Positions 1 to 8,444 are shown, counted from the first letter of the stretch. The stretch: 64,000 nt of DNA from Actinomadura rifamycini DSM 43936 (GCF_000425065.1 NZ_AULB01000003.1:124001-188000); one strand, 5' to 3'. Made by a program: numbers and translations. The notes: generated by a model from the sequence alone, not told the origin.

Positions 1-2
1 AG

Positions 3-149
3 GACACCTACCCCGAGCCGGACGACCTCGTCGAGGAGCACCGGCGCATCGTCGACGCCATCGGCGACGGGGAGGAGGAGCGGCTGATGCGGCTCATCGA
101 GGAGCACATGACCGACTCCATCCAGAGGCTTCGGAAGGAGGCCGGGTAA
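3..149 (+). CDS. GntR/FCD-family transcriptional regulator, C-terminal end (partial)
   Basis: Only the last 48 codons are in the window, ending at TAA 147-149. The peptide (…EEHRRIVDAIGDGEEERLMRLIEEHM…) has the pattern of the last helices of an FCD ligand-binding domain, with the two His residues that often bind a metal in that family. The N-terminal winged helix lies upstream and is not visible. The next gene is an aminotransferase on the same strand, and a 14-bp palindrome of GntR/FCD type sits between them at 220-233. It is therefore likely, by inference, that this protein regulates the aminotransferase. Confidence 0.75.
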   Translation, partial: DTYPEPDDLVEEHRRIVDAIGDGEEERLMRLIEEHMTDSIQRLRKEAG

Positions 150-219
150 AGACTGGCCCCACGGCCACATTCATGGCCCCTCCCCCTCCGTCCGGAGGGG
201 CGCGGTGGCCTAGGCTGTC

Positions 220-233
220 GATTGTCGACAATC
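220..233. promoter_or_regulatory. GntR-type operator palindrome
   Basis: GATTGTCGACAATC is a perfect 14-bp inverted repeat ending 17 nt before the aminotransferase start. TTGTCGACAA-like cores are characteristic operators of FCD-type GntR regulators, and the end of such a regulator lies immediately upstream. Its place in the promoter region suggests repression; binding is inferred. Confidence 0.6.
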
Positions 234-250
234 TACCGAGAGGGACTCCG

Positions 251-1504
251 ATGGCGACGCTGTCACCTCTGCTGAAGCAGGCGACCCCCGTCCTGGCCGA
301 GCGCGGCGAGGGCGTGTACCTCTACGACGGCGACGGCCGCCGGTACCTCGACTTCACCGCGGGCATCGGCGTCACCAACACCGGCCACTGCCACCCGCGC
401 GTGGTCGCGGCCGCGCAGGAGCAGGTCGCCACGCTGATCCACGGCCAGTACACGACGGTCATGCACCGGCCGCTCCTGCGCCTCGTCGAGGCGCTCGGCG
501 GCGTGCTGCCGTCCGGCCTCGACTCGGTGTTCTTCCTCAACTCCGGCAGCGAGGCCGTGGAGGCGTCCATCCGGCTCGCCCGGCACGCCACCGGACGGCA
601 GAACATCGTCGTCTTCCACGGCTCGTTCCACGGCCGCACCATGGGCGCCGCCGCGCTCACCACCGCCGGCACCAAGTTCCGCGCCGGGATCGGCCCGCTG
701 ATGCCCGGCGCCGTCGTCGCCCCGTTCCCGCAGGCGTACCGGTACGGGTGGGACGAGGACGAGGCCGTCCGGTTCGCGCTCCGCGAGCTCGACTACGTCC
801 TCGCGACCACCTCGCCCGCCGCCGACACCGCCGCGTTCGTCGTCGAGCCGGTCCTCGGCGAGGGCGGCTACATCCCGGCGCCGCCCGCGTTCCTCGAGGG
901 GCTCCGCGAGCGGGCCGACCGGCACGGCGCCCTCCTCATCGTCGACGAGGTGCAGACCGGGTACGGCCGCACCGGGAAGTTCTGGGGCCACGAGCACAGC
1001 GCCATGCGCCCCGACGTCCTCATCACCGCGAAGGGGCTGGCCAGCGGATTCCCCCTCTCGGCGATCGCCGCGCCCGCCGCGGTCATGGAGAAGGCGTGGC
1101 CGGGGTCGCAGGGCGGCACCTACGGCGGCAACGCGGTGTCGTGCGCCGCCGCGCTCGCCACCCTGGAGGTCATCCGCGAGGAGGACCTCGTCGGCAACGC
1201 GGCCCGCCTCGGCGCCCGGCTGAACGACGGCCTGCGCAAGATCGCCGCCGACCACCCGGTCATCGGCGACGTCCGCGGCCTCGGCCTCATGCAGGCCGGC
1301 GAGTTCACGACCGCCGACGGCGAGCCCGACGCCGCGACCGCCCAGCGCGCCCACCGCGCCGCCGCCGACCGCGGCCTGCTGCTGCTCACGTGCGGCGCGC
1401 ACGGCAACGTCGTCCGGCTGATCCCGCCGCTGGTGGTGAACGAGGAGCAGATCGACGACGCCCTCGCCGTCTGGGCCGACGCGGTGGCCGAGGCCACCGC
1501 CTGA
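251..1504 (+). CDS. Class-III PLP-dependent aminotransferase (4-aminobutyrate/acetylornithine aminotransferase-like)
   Basis: This 417-aa cytoplasmic enzyme transfers an amino group from an omega-amino acid to an oxo acid. An upstream in-frame ATG exists at 173, but the one at 251 follows a purine-rich AGAGGGACT, gives the usual family N-terminus (MATLSPLLKQATP) and leaves the operator outside the gene. Visible motifs are NSGSEAVE near 100, the PLP-binding Asp232 in IVDEVQTGYGRTG and the Schiff-base Lys261 in ITAKGLASGFP. The YGGNAVSCAAALATL segment is typical of GABA, taurine and ornithine aminotransferases. The exact substrate cannot be read. Pairing with a GntR/FCD regulator suggests a catabolic amine or amino-acid pathway. 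Confidence 0.85.
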   Translation: MATLSPLLKQATPVLAERGEGVYLYDGDGRRYLDFTAGIGVTNTGHCHPRVVAAAQEQVATLIHGQYTTVMHRPLLRLVEALGGVLPSGLDSVFFLNSGSEAVEASIRLARHATGRQNIVVFHGSFHGRTMGAAALTTAGTKFRAGIGPLMPGAVVAPFPQAYRYGWDEDEAVRFALRELDYVLATTSPAADTAAFVVEPVLGEGGYIPAPPAFLEGLRERADRHGALLIVDEVQTGYGRTGKFWGHEHSAMRPDVLITAKGLASGFPLSAIAAPAAVMEKAWPGSQGGTYGGNAVSCAAALATLEVIREEDLVGNAARLGARLNDGLRKIAADHPVIGDVRGLGLMQAGEFTTADGEPDAATAQRAHRAAADRGLLLLTCGAHGNVVRLIPPLVVNEEQIDDALAVWADAVAEATA

Positions 1505-1515
1505 CCCGCCGCCCG

Positions 1516-1549
1516 GACGCCCCGCGAAGCCCCGGCTCCGCGGGGCGTC
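1516..1549 (+). terminator. Hairpin terminator after the aminotransferase
   Basis: GACGCCCCGCG (1516-1526) pairs perfectly with CGCGGGGCGTC (1539-1549). The 12-nt loop can form a small inner stem (AGCC/GGCT). There is no T-tract, which is usual in high-GC actinomycetes. The rest of 1550-1743 shows nothing I can call. Confidence 0.65.
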
Positions 1550-1743
1550 CCGCTCCCCCGGTCCCGACGCGAGATCCGGCTGCGGGGACGCCCGCGGGGT
1601 CGGTCCACTCGCCCCTATCGCGGGGTTCGCGCTGGGCGGCGTCCTGGTGGCTGCGCTGCCGGCGCGAGGCGCGCCGCTCGCGGCGGCGGGACTGAACCTG
1701 CTGGCGGCGGCTTCCCCCGCGACGACGCCCGCCTGACCGCTGT

Positions 1744-1759
1744 TACATTCCGAATTCGG
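1744..1759 (+). promoter_or_regulatory. Candidate -10 box and palindromic operator before acyl-CoA dehydrogenase
   Basis: TACATT (1744-1749) resembles a -10 hexamer. It is followed at once by the perfect palindrome CCGAATTCGG (1750-1759), which would cover the start of transcription. The gene starts at 1780. No good -35 is visible. The site looks like a repressor operator, possibly for a TetR protein of fatty-acid metabolism, but the regulator is unknown. Confidence 0.4.
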
Positions 1760-1779
1760 TTCTCACGGCTGGAGGCGCG

Positions 1780-2919
1780 ATGAGCATTTGGAACACCCCC
1801 GAACGCACGGCGCTGCGCGAGCTCGTCCGCGACTTCACCGCCAAGGAGATCGTCCCGCACCTGGCCGGCTGGGAGGACGCCGGGGAGCTGCCGCGCGACC
1901 TGCACGCCCGCGCCGCCGGGGCGGGGCTGCTCGGCGCCGGGTTCCCGGAGGCGGCGGGCGGGTCGGGCGGGGACGTCATCGATCCGCTGGTGGTGACGGA
2001 GGAGATCATCGGGGCGGGCGGGTCGAGCGGGCTCGTCGCGTCCCTGTTCACGCACGGGATCGCGCTGCCGCACATCATCGCGTCCGGGAACGAGGACCTC
2101 ATCGGGCGGTTCGCGCGGCCGGTGCTGGCCGGGGAGATGATCGGCGCGCTCGGCGTCACCGAACCCGGCACCGGCTCGGACGTCGCGGGCATCCGGACGA
2201 CGGCGGTGCGCGACGGCGACGCCTACGTCGTGAACGGGGCGAAGCTGTTCATCACCTCGGGGGTGCGGGCCGACTTCGTCACGACGGCCGTCCGGACCGG
2301 CGGGCCCGGCTTCGAGGGCATCTCGCTGCTGGTCATCGAGAAGGGCGCCCCCGGGTTCGGCGTCTCGCGGCCGCTGCGCAAGATGGGGTGGCTGTGCTCC
2401 GACACGGCCGAGCTGTCGTTCGACGACGTGCGCGTCCCCGCGGCGAACCTCGTGGGCCCGGAGAACGGCGGGTTCCTGCAGATCGTGCAGAACTTCGTCG
2501 CCGAACGGCTGTCGCTGGCCGTGCAGGCGTACGCGACCGCGCAGCGCTGCCTCGACCTCACCCTCGGCTGGGTGCGCGAGCGCGAGACGTTCGGCCGTCC
2601 GCTGGCGTCGCGGCAGCTCGTCCGGCACAAGATCGCCGAGATGGCCCGGCAGGTCGACGTCGCCCGCGTGTACACGCGCTCGGTCGCCGAGCGGTACGCG
2701 GCGGGCGAGGACGTCCTGACCGAGACGGCGTACGCGAAGAACACGGCCGTCTACGCGTGCGAGCACGTGGTGCACGAGGCCGTCCAGCTGCACGGCGGCA
2801 TGGGCTACATGCGCGAGTCGGAGGTCGAGCGGCACTACCGGGACGCGCGCATCCTCGGCATCGGCGGCGGCACCAACGAGATCATGAACGAGATCGCGGC
2901 GAAGCGCCTCGGGCTCTGA
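1780..2919 (+). CDS. Acyl-CoA dehydrogenase (long-chain/LCAD-like)
   Basis: This 379-aa FAD enzyme catalyses the alpha,beta-dehydrogenation of acyl-CoA in beta-oxidation. GGAGGCG precedes the ATG. The FAD-binding stretch LGVTEPGTGSDVAG lies near 124-137 and the helical C-terminal domain carries FGRPLASRQLVRHKIAEM. At the place where medium- and short-chain enzymes have the catalytic Glu (YEGT), this protein reads GGGTNEIM. As in LCAD and isovaleryl-CoA dehydrogenase, the base is probably instead Glu242 in the NFVAERLSLA helix. That points to long-chain or branched substrates. It ends 12 bp from the convergent TetR gene. Confidence 0.85.
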   Translation: MSIWNTPERTALRELVRDFTAKEIVPHLAGWEDAGELPRDLHARAAGAGLLGAGFPEAAGGSGGDVIDPLVVTEEIIGAGGSSGLVASLFTHGIALPHIIASGNEDLIGRFARPVLAGEMIGALGVTEPGTGSDVAGIRTTAVRDGDAYVVNGAKLFITSGVRADFVTTAVRTGGPGFEGISLLVIEKGAPGFGVSRPLRKMGWLCSDTAELSFDDVRVPAANLVGPENGGFLQIVQNFVAERLSLAVQAYATAQRCLDLTLGWVRERETFGRPLASRQLVRHKIAEMARQVDVARVYTRSVAERYAAGEDVLTETAYAKNTAVYACEHVVHEAVQLHGGMGYMRESEVERHYRDARILGIGGGTNEIMNEIAAKRLGL

Positions 2920-2931
2920 CCCGGCCGCCGT

Positions 2932-3606
2932 TCAGCACGCCCCGGCGCCCGCCGGGCGCGCGCCCGCGACGAGGCCGTCGACCAGCGCGCGGAGGCCGTC
3001 GAGGTAGGTGTCCTCGGCGGTCAGCTCCGCCCAGCGTCCCGCGACCGCCGCGACGCGCGGCAGCTCGGCGGCGTCGGCGTCCGCGAACACCCGCTCCCGG
3101 TAGGTGGGGCGGTCGTCGGACACGCGCCGCCGCTCCCCCGCAGCGCGGACGATCATCTCGCCGACGGTGTAGTACCAGACCGCCCGGTAGCCGTGCACGG
3201 CCCGCTCGGGCGTGAGGCCGCACGCGACCAGGCCGTCCATGATCTGCTCGACGAACCAGAGCGCGGACTCCGACATCAGGTCGTCGGCGGTGAGCACCTC
3301 GACGAGCCACGGGCAGGCCGCGAGCGTCCGGCGGATGGCGGCCGCCACGACGACCACCCGTTCGCGCGGGTCGTCCGGCAGGTCGGGCCGGAGCAGGTTG
3401 CGCGCCGCGTAGTCGTCCAGCAGCAGGACGAGGAGCTGCTCCTTGTCGCGCACGTGGTGGTAGAGCGCCATCGGCGTGCCGCCGATCTCCTTGGCCAGCC
3501 GGCGCATGGTCAGCCGGTCGACGCCCTCGGCGTCCACGATCCGGCGGGCGGTCTCGACGATCTCCGCGCGCGAGAAACGCGGCGGCCTGCCCTTGCGCTG
3601 CGACAT
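2932..3606 (-). CDS. TetR/AcrR-family transcriptional repressor
   Basis: A 224-aa regulator. The N-terminal HTH (FSRAEIVETARRIVDAEGVDRL…GTPMALYHHVRDKEQLL) spans about residues 10-60, and the C-terminal part fits the TetR_C tetracycline-repressor-like domain (ERAVHGYRAVWYYTVGE). The reading frame is open further upstream, but the extra region overlaps the divergent MFS promoter, so ATG 3606 is chosen. It is divergent from the DHA2 transporter at 3678 and probably represses that gene and itself through the inverted repeat at 3669-3688. Confidence 0.85.
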   Translation of the reverse strand: MSQRKGRPPRFSRAEIVETARRIVDAEGVDRLTMRRLAKEIGGTPMALYHHVRDKEQLLVLLLDDYAARNLLRPDLPDDPRERVVVVAAAIRRTLAACPWLVEVLTADDLMSESALWFVEQIMDGLVACGLTPERAVHGYRAVWYYTVGEMIVRAAGERRRVSDDRPTYRERVFADADAAELPRVAAVAGRWAELTAEDTYLDGLRALVDGLVAGARPAGAGAC

Positions 3607-3642
3607 CCCCCCATCATCCCGCACCCGCGCCCCGCCCCGGAC

Positions 3643-3690
3643 TGGACGGCGGACGGCCGGGCGGCTATTTTTCTTACATGTACAAAAATA
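3643..3690 (+). promoter_or_regulatory. Promoter and TetR-type operator overlapping the MFS start codon
   Basis: TGGACG (3643-3648), a 17-bp spacer and TATTTT (3666-3671) form a candidate sigma-A promoter. The predicted first base falls at or next to ATG 3678, so the transcript would be leaderless. The imperfect repeat TTTTctTACATGTAcaAAAA (3669-3688, perfect TACATGTA core) covers -10 and start codon. This AT-rich patch is striking in its surroundings. It is a natural binding site for the divergent TetR protein. Confidence 0.6.
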
Positions 3691-5138
3691 CACGGGGGCG
3701 GCCCGGCGCGGTCCTGGCGGCGGCGTCCGTCGCACAGTTCCTCTTCGCCATGGACATGGCCCTCATGAACGTCGCGCTGCCCGACGTGCGCGCGTCCCTC
3801 GGCTTCTCGCCCGTCGACCTGTCCTGGGTCGTGCACGCCTACGCGCTCACCTTCGGCGGCTTCCTGCTGCTCGGCGGCCGGCTCTGCGACCTGTACGGAC
3901 GGCGCCGCCTGTTCGTGTCCGGGCTGGCGGCCTTCGCCCTGTTCTCGCTGCTCGGCGGCCTCGCGCAGGCCCCGTGGCAGCTCGTCGCGGCACGGGCCGG
4001 GCAGGGCGCAGCGGCCGCCGCCGCGGCCCCGGCCGCCCTGGCCCTGATCACCACGACCTTCCCCCAGGGACGCGAACGCGTCCGGGCGCTCGGCGTGTGG
4101 AGCGCGATGAACGCGGCGGGCGGCGCGCTCGGCGTCCTGGCGGGCGGCGTGCTCACCGAGTACGCGGGCTGGCGCTGGGTGATGCTGGTCAACCTGCCGA
4201 TCGTCGCGGCGGCCCTGGCGCTGGTGCCCGCGGGCGTCACCGCCGACGCGCGGGACGGGCGGCGCGAGCGGCTGGACGTCCTCGGCGCCGTCCTCGCGAC
4301 CGGCGGCACCGGCCTCCTGGTGTTCGGCGTCGTCCGCACCGACGTCGCCGGCTGGGCGTCGCCCGCGACCCTGGGCACGCTGGCCGCCGCGGCCGCCCTG
4401 CTGGCGGGCTTCGCGGTCGCGGAGGCCCGGACGGCGTCGCCGCTCGTCCGGCTCGGCCTCCTGCGGAGCCGCTGGACGGCGGGCGCGAACGTGATCGTGT
4501 TCCTCGCCGCCGCCGGGCAGTTCGCGGCGTTCTACTTCGTCTCCCTGTACATGCAGGAAGTGCTGGGCATGGGCGCGGCGGCGACGGGCGCCGCCTTCCT
4601 GCCGTTCACCGTCGGCGTCGTGGCCGGGACGGTCGTCGCCACCCGCGTGGGCGCGGCCCGCTCGCCGCGCGCGGCGCTGCTCCCCGGCACGCTGCTGGCC
4701 GCCGCCGGACTCGGCTGGTTCTCGCTGATCGGCCCGGACGGCGGGTTCGCCGCCGACGTGCTCGGCCCGTCCGTGCTCACCAGCGTCGGCCTCGGCCTCG
4801 TCCTGGCACCGGTCGCCGCCGCCGCGACGACGGGCGTCGCCCCGCACGAGGCGGGCACGGCGTCCGGCCTGCTGAACAGCTCCCGGCAGCTCGGCGGGTG
4901 CGTCGGCCTCGCGGCGCTGGCCACCGTCGCCGCCCGGCACACCGCGGACCCCGCCTCCCCGGCGTCCGTCGCCGACGGCTACGCGACGGGCCTCGCCGTA
5001 GGCGCCGTCCTGTTCCTGGTGGCCGCCGCCGTCGCCCTCACCCTCCCCTCGACCCGCCGCCCCGAGCGACCAATCCGTCAGAACGGACAGAATTCTGCAG
5101 GGTTTAGAACCCAAAAACGCGACAAATCAACTACTTAA
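3678..5138 (+). CDS. MFS drug-efflux transporter, DHA2 (EmrB/QacA-like) family
   Basis: A 486-aa inner-membrane proton-coupled exporter with about 14 predicted hydrophobic segments. DHA2 hallmarks are the N-terminal MDMALMNVALPDVRASLG segment and the motif GGRLCDLYGRRRLF after the second helix. Helix 1 begins at about residue 10, so the start cannot lie far from 3678. There is no Shine-Dalgarno sequence, in line with a leaderless message. The last ~20 residues (RQNGQNSAGFRTQKRDKSTT) are hydrophilic and encoded by unusually AT-rich DNA, like a tail read through former intergenic sequence. The substrate is unknown; the divergent TetR is the likely regulator. Confidence 0.85.
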   Translation: MYKNTRGRPGAVLAAASVAQFLFAMDMALMNVALPDVRASLGFSPVDLSWVVHAYALTFGGFLLLGGRLCDLYGRRRLFVSGLAAFALFSLLGGLAQAPWQLVAARAGQGAAAAAAAPAALALITTTFPQGRERVRALGVWSAMNAAGGALGVLAGGVLTEYAGWRWVMLVNLPIVAAALALVPAGVTADARDGRRERLDVLGAVLATGGTGLLVFGVVRTDVAGWASPATLGTLAAAAALLAGFAVAEARTASPLVRLGLLRSRWTAGANVIVFLAAAGQFAAFYFVSLYMQEVLGMGAAATGAAFLPFTVGVVAGTVVATRVGAARSPRAALLPGTLLAAAGLGWFSLIGPDGGFAADVLGPSVLTSVGLGLVLAPVAAAATTGVAPHEAGTASGLLNSSRQLGGCVGLAALATVAARHTADPASPASVADGYATGLAVGAVLFLVAAAVALTLPSTRRPERPIRQNGQNSAGFRTQKRDKSTT

Positions 5139-5221
5139 TGTAATCACCCTTCACCGAACTCGTCCGGGCGCTAACTTCTCGTGTCCGAGTGCAGGACCGG
5201 CTACGAGCATGGAGAATGAAC

Positions 5222-5581
5222 ATGACGACCATGGACGAGCGAGTCACCAAGCTGGAGGACCGAGTGACGACACTGGAGACCTGGGCGGGCCCCGGTCAGG
5301 CAGAGGCGCTCAGCGGCCGGATCCAGGAGATCGGCAAGGCCGTCGGTCAGCTCCAGACGGACGTGAAGAAGATCCAGAAGACGCTGGAAACGCACGGCCG
5401 GACACTGGCGGAGCACAGCCGGCGGTTCGACCAGGTGGACCAGCGACTCGAAAAGATGGACGGGCGGCTCGAAAAGATGGACGGGCGGCTCGACCACGTG
5501 GACGGGCGGCTGGCGGCCCAGGATCGGAAGCTCGACGCGATCCTCAAGCACCTCGGGGTGCCCGACCCCGGTGCCGGATGA
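5222..5581 (+). CDS. Small coiled-coil protein, function unknown
   Basis: A 119-aa soluble, highly charged protein. ATG 5222 follows GGAGAA at 5211-5216; an earlier in-frame ATG at 5189 lacks such a site. Nearly the whole chain shows a heptad pattern (VTKLEDRVTTLETWAG, then VGQLQTDVKKIQKTLE). It ends in four near-identical heptads DGRLEKM/DGRLDHV, so it should form a long parallel coiled coil or trimer. There is no signal peptide or enzyme motif. A weak promoter (TTCACC 5150-5155, TAACTT 5172-5177) precedes it. It stands alone with its own terminator. Confidence 0.7.
   Translation: MTTMDERVTKLEDRVTTLETWAGPGQAEALSGRIQEIGKAVGQLQTDVKKIQKTLETHGRTLAEHSRRFDQVDQRLEKMDGRLEKMDGRLDHVDGRLAAQDRKLDAILKHLGVPDPGAG
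5438..5521 (+). repeat. Four in-frame 21-bp repeats encoding heptads
   Basis: Units at 5438, 5459, 5480 and 5501 begin GACCAG or GACGGG and encode seven residues each. Units 1 and 2 share CTCGAAAAGATG exactly. They look like recent slippage duplications that lengthen the coiled coil by whole heptads. Confidence 0.75.
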
Positions 5582-5594
5582 GGTGACGTCCGGT

Positions 5595-5632
5595 GACGAC
5601 GCCCGGCGGCCCTTCGGCCGCCGGGCGTCGTC
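5595..5632. terminator. Bidirectional hairpin terminator
   Basis: A perfect 17-bp stem (5595-5611 with 5616-5632) and a CTTC tetraloop lie between the convergent coiled-coil and racemase genes. It should end transcription from both sides. Confidence 0.85.
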
Positions 5633-5637
5633 GCGGG

Positions 5638-6774
5638 TCACGCCTGGGCGACGGCGCCGGACTCGAGGAGGGCGTCGACGTCGTCGAAGCCGAGGTCGGT
5701 GAGGACGTCGCGGGTCTGGCCGCCGGGGAGGACGGGCACGCCGTCGGTCTCGGCGGGGGTGCGGGAGAAGCGCGGGGCCGGGGCGGGCTGGCGGCGGCCG
5801 CCGAGCTCCGGGAAGACGTCGCGGGACGTGTTGAACGGGTGCTCCTTCGCCTCCTCCAGGGACAGGACGGGCGCGACGCACGCGTCGCTCGGGAGGAAGA
5901 CCTCGGCCCACTCGTCGCGGGTGCGGGCCTTGAAGGCGGTGGCGAAGCGGTCGCGCAGGTCGGGCCAGCGGTCCTTGTCGTGCTGCCCGGGGAGGTCCTC
6001 CCCGTCGAGGCCGAGCAGCCGGACGAACTCGGCGTAGAACTGGGGCTCGATCGCGCCGACCGCCATGTGCTTCCCGTCGGCCGTCTCGTAGACGTCGTAC
6101 CAGGGGGCGCCGGTGTCGAGCATGTTGACGCCGCGGCGGTCCTCCCAGATGCCGCCCGCGAGGAAGCCGTGGATGAACGTGGACAGGTGCGCGGTGCCGT
6201 CGACGATGGCGGCGTCGACGACCTGGCCGCGGCCGCTCGTCCGGGACTCCAGCAGGGCCGACAGGACGCCGACGACGAGGTACATGCTGCCGCCCGCGAA
6301 GTCGCCGAGGAGGTTCATCGGGACCTGCGGCGGGCCGCCGGCGCGGCCGATGGCGTGCAGGGCGCCGGTGACGGCGATGTAGCCGATGTCGTGGCCGGCG
6401 CTCTGCGCGAGCGGGCCGTCCTGGCCCCAGCCGGTCATCCGGCCGTAGACGAGGGCGGGGTTGCGGTCGAGGCACGCGTCGGGGCCGATGCCGAGGCGCT
6501 CGGTGACGCCCGGCCGGAAGCCCTCGAGCAGCACGTCCGCCTTCTCGACGAGGCGCAGGACGACGTCGCGTCCCCGGTCGGACTTGAGGTCGACCGCGAC
6601 GGACCGCTTGCCGCGGTTGGTGAAGTCGGTGGCCATCCCGCCGCCGACGGCCGAGGCGCGTTCCACCCGGATCACCTCGGCGCCGAGGTCGGCCAGCAGC
6701 ATCGCGGCGAACGGCCCCGGCCCGATCCCGGCCAGCTCGATCACCCGCACTCCGGAGAGCGGACCTTTGCCCAT
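5638..6774 (-). CDS. CaiB/BaiF family CoA-transferase, alpha-methylacyl-CoA racemase-like
   Basis: A 378-aa family-III enzyme. By homology to mycobacterial MCR it would epimerise 2-methylacyl-CoA, needed to degrade branched chains or sterols. The catalytic residues fit MCR numbering with an offset of two: His128 in SAGHDIGY, Asp158 in NLLGDFAGGSMY and Glu243 in GAIEPQFY. The N-terminal LSGVRVIELAGIGPGPFAAMLLADLGAEVIRVE is the CoA-transferase III signature. The start at 6774 gives the normal N-terminus. A dedicated CoA-transferase would carry the catalytic Asp near the N-terminus, which is less evident here, so racemase is favoured. Confidence 0.85.
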   Translation of the reverse strand: MGKGPLSGVRVIELAGIGPGPFAAMLLADLGAEVIRVERASAVGGGMATDFTNRGKRSVAVDLKSDRGRDVVLRLVEKADVLLEGFRPGVTERLGIGPDACLDRNPALVYGRMTGWGQDGPLAQSAGHDIGYIAVTGALHAIGRAGGPPQVPMNLLGDFAGGSMYLVVGVLSALLESRTSGRGQVVDAAIVDGTAHLSTFIHGFLAGGIWEDRRGVNMLDTGAPWYDVYETADGKHMAVGAIEPQFYAEFVRLLGLDGEDLPGQHDKDRWPDLRDRFATAFKARTRDEWAEVFLPSDACVAPVLSLEEAKEHPFNTSRDVFPELGGRRQPAPAPRFSRTPAETDGVPVLPGGQTRDVLTDLGFDDVDALLESGAVAQA

Positions 6775-6848
6775 CTCGCGACCCTTTCGCTGAACGTCGT
6801 TCGGTCCCCCCAGTGTGCACCATCGGCGTAAGCGGATGCTGACGCGGG

Positions 6849-8444
6849 TCAGCGGTCGCGGTCCCGGGCGGTGACCCGGACGGCGCCGCCGGGGTCGGGC
6901 GAGGTGCCGACGAGCAGCCGGCCCTCGGTGCGGGTGCGCAGTCCGCCGTCCGCGTGCGGGGTGAGGCCGCGCGCGGCGGCGGCGAGGTAGCGGCGGGCGC
7001 CGTCCGGCGCCGTCCACCACGTGCCGCTCACCGGGCGCCGCACGTCGCAGGCGCCCGTCCGGATCGGCTCGTCCCGGGTGAGGAGCATCGCCTCGGACGA
7101 ACCGGTCCCGTCGGCGAACGCGAGGCGGGTGCACGTCCAGTCGGCGCGGCCCCCGCCGTGCGGCAGCCGTCCGGCCCAGAAGTCCCACGCGACCGCCTCG
7201 GCGACCGGCCGGTCCCGCTCGGCGGTGAGGCAGCCGAGCCGGTTCCAGAAGTCGCGGCCCGCGGGCCCGAGCCGCTCCGCGGGCGCGGCGCCGGACGTCC
7301 GGCGGTCGAGCGAGCGGGGGTCGGTCGTCCGGTGGTCGGGCGAGCGGTAGGCCAGGACGGGCGCGCGCGGGCCGCCGAGCGCCCCGACGGTGTGGGAGCC
7401 GACGTGGAACAGCGGACCGCGGCCGCAGGGCGTCGCGGGCGCGACGGGCGCGGTCACGCCGTCGCGGACCGCCAGGGCCGCACCGTCGAGGGTCTCGGGG
7501 GCGGCGTCCCAGGGCGCGAGCAGCCAGCGGCCTCCGGGCAGCGCGATCGGGGCGGCGGGGTCGGCGCCCGCGAGGCGTACCTCGAGCCCGGCCGGGGTGT
7601 AGCGGGCGAGGCGGGTGCCGCTGCGCATCACCGCGAGCGGCCCGCCGGCGGCACGCCCGGCGTAGAGGAGTTGGGCGGCGTCGCCGGGCCGGTCCGCGCC
7701 GGTCTCCGCCGCCCAGGCGGTGGCGGCCTCCCGCAGGAACACGTCGTCGCGGACGAGGTCGCCGCGCGCGGGCCAGGCGTCGAGGGACCGGACGGTGCGC
7801 CAGGCGTCCGGCGCGGCGGTGACGAGCCGCAGCGACGCGGCGGGCGCCGCGGGCGGGCGCTCGGTGACCACCAGGGCGCCGACCAGGACGGCGGTGAGGG
7901 CGGCGGCCGTGACCAGCGGCAGCACCGACCGGTTCCGGACGGGCCGGACCGGCACCGGCTCGAACCGCGCGGGCCGCCGCGAGGGCGGCGCCTCGACCGC
8001 GTCGGCCGCCTCGATCACCTGCCAGGGGCGGCGCACGCGCAGCTCGATGAGCTGGTCGCGGACGGCGAAGCGCGGCATCCCCTCGATGTGCAGGAGCACG
8101 TAGGCGACGCGGACGCCGGGTTCGAGCTTGGCGAGCGCGACGGTCAGCGCCGGGTCGGGCAGCCGGGCGGGCAGCGCGCGCAGCCAGGGGCCGAGGCCGA
8201 TCTGCAGCCGGCGGGACGGCCGCATCGCGCGGCGCAGCACGCGGGTGCGGCGGCGGGCCAGCCCGGCCGCCGAGCGGTCGCGGGCACCGCGCGCGGTGCC
8301 GTCCACGATCCGCCGGGCGATCGCCAGCCGGTAGACGCGCTTGCCCCGGCCCGGCAGAACGAAATACGCCATTCGGACAAGGTCGCCGTACGCCGATTCG
8401 GCCGCGGGCGTTCCCGCCTCCGAACCCGTCAGGACATCTTCCAT
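6849..8444 (-). CDS. Single-pass membrane protein with sigma-factor-like N-terminus, function unknown
   Basis: A 531-aa protein. Residues 18-150 are helical and basic (AYGDLVRMAYFVLPGRGKRVYRLAIARRI…) and recall ECF sigma-factor regions, but I cannot assign a family. One transmembrane helix lies at about 172-194. About 330 residues would be outside, with Cys in TPCGRG, LGCLTAE, DWTCTR and TGACDV that could form disulfides. The start at 8444 gives the first sensible N-terminus; the upstream extension lacks coding character. It is divergent from the Ser/Thr kinase, so a surface sensing role is possible but not shown. Confidence 0.6.
   Translation of the reverse strand: MEDVLTGSEAGTPAAESAYGDLVRMAYFVLPGRGKRVYRLAIARRIVDGTARGARDRSAAGLARRRTRVLRRAMRPSRRLQIGLGPWLRALPARLPDPALTVALAKLEPGVRVAYVLLHIEGMPRFAVRDQLIELRVRRPWQVIEAADAVEAPPSRRPARFEPVPVRPVRNRSVLPLVTAAALTAVLVGALVVTERPPAAPAASLRLVTAAPDAWRTVRSLDAWPARGDLVRDDVFLREAATAWAAETGADRPGDAAQLLYAGRAAGGPLAVMRSGTRLARYTPAGLEVRLAGADPAAPIALPGGRWLLAPWDAAPETLDGAALAVRDGVTAPVAPATPCGRGPLFHVGSHTVGALGGPRAPVLAYRSPDHRTTDPRSLDRRTSGAAPAERLGPAGRDFWNRLGCLTAERDRPVAEAVAWDFWAGRLPHGGGRADWTCTRLAFADGTGSSEAMLLTRDEPIRTGACDVRRPVSGTWWTAPDGARRYLAAAARGLTPHADGGLRTRTEGRLLVGTSPDPGGAVRVTARDRDR

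Noticed and set aside
1615..2835. Long minus-strand frame opposite the acyl-CoA dehydrogenase
   Set aside because: Its peptide is a repetitive Arg/Ala/Gly/Asp mixture without domains, while the plus-strand frame is a clear enzyme. High GC creates such shadows throughout the window.
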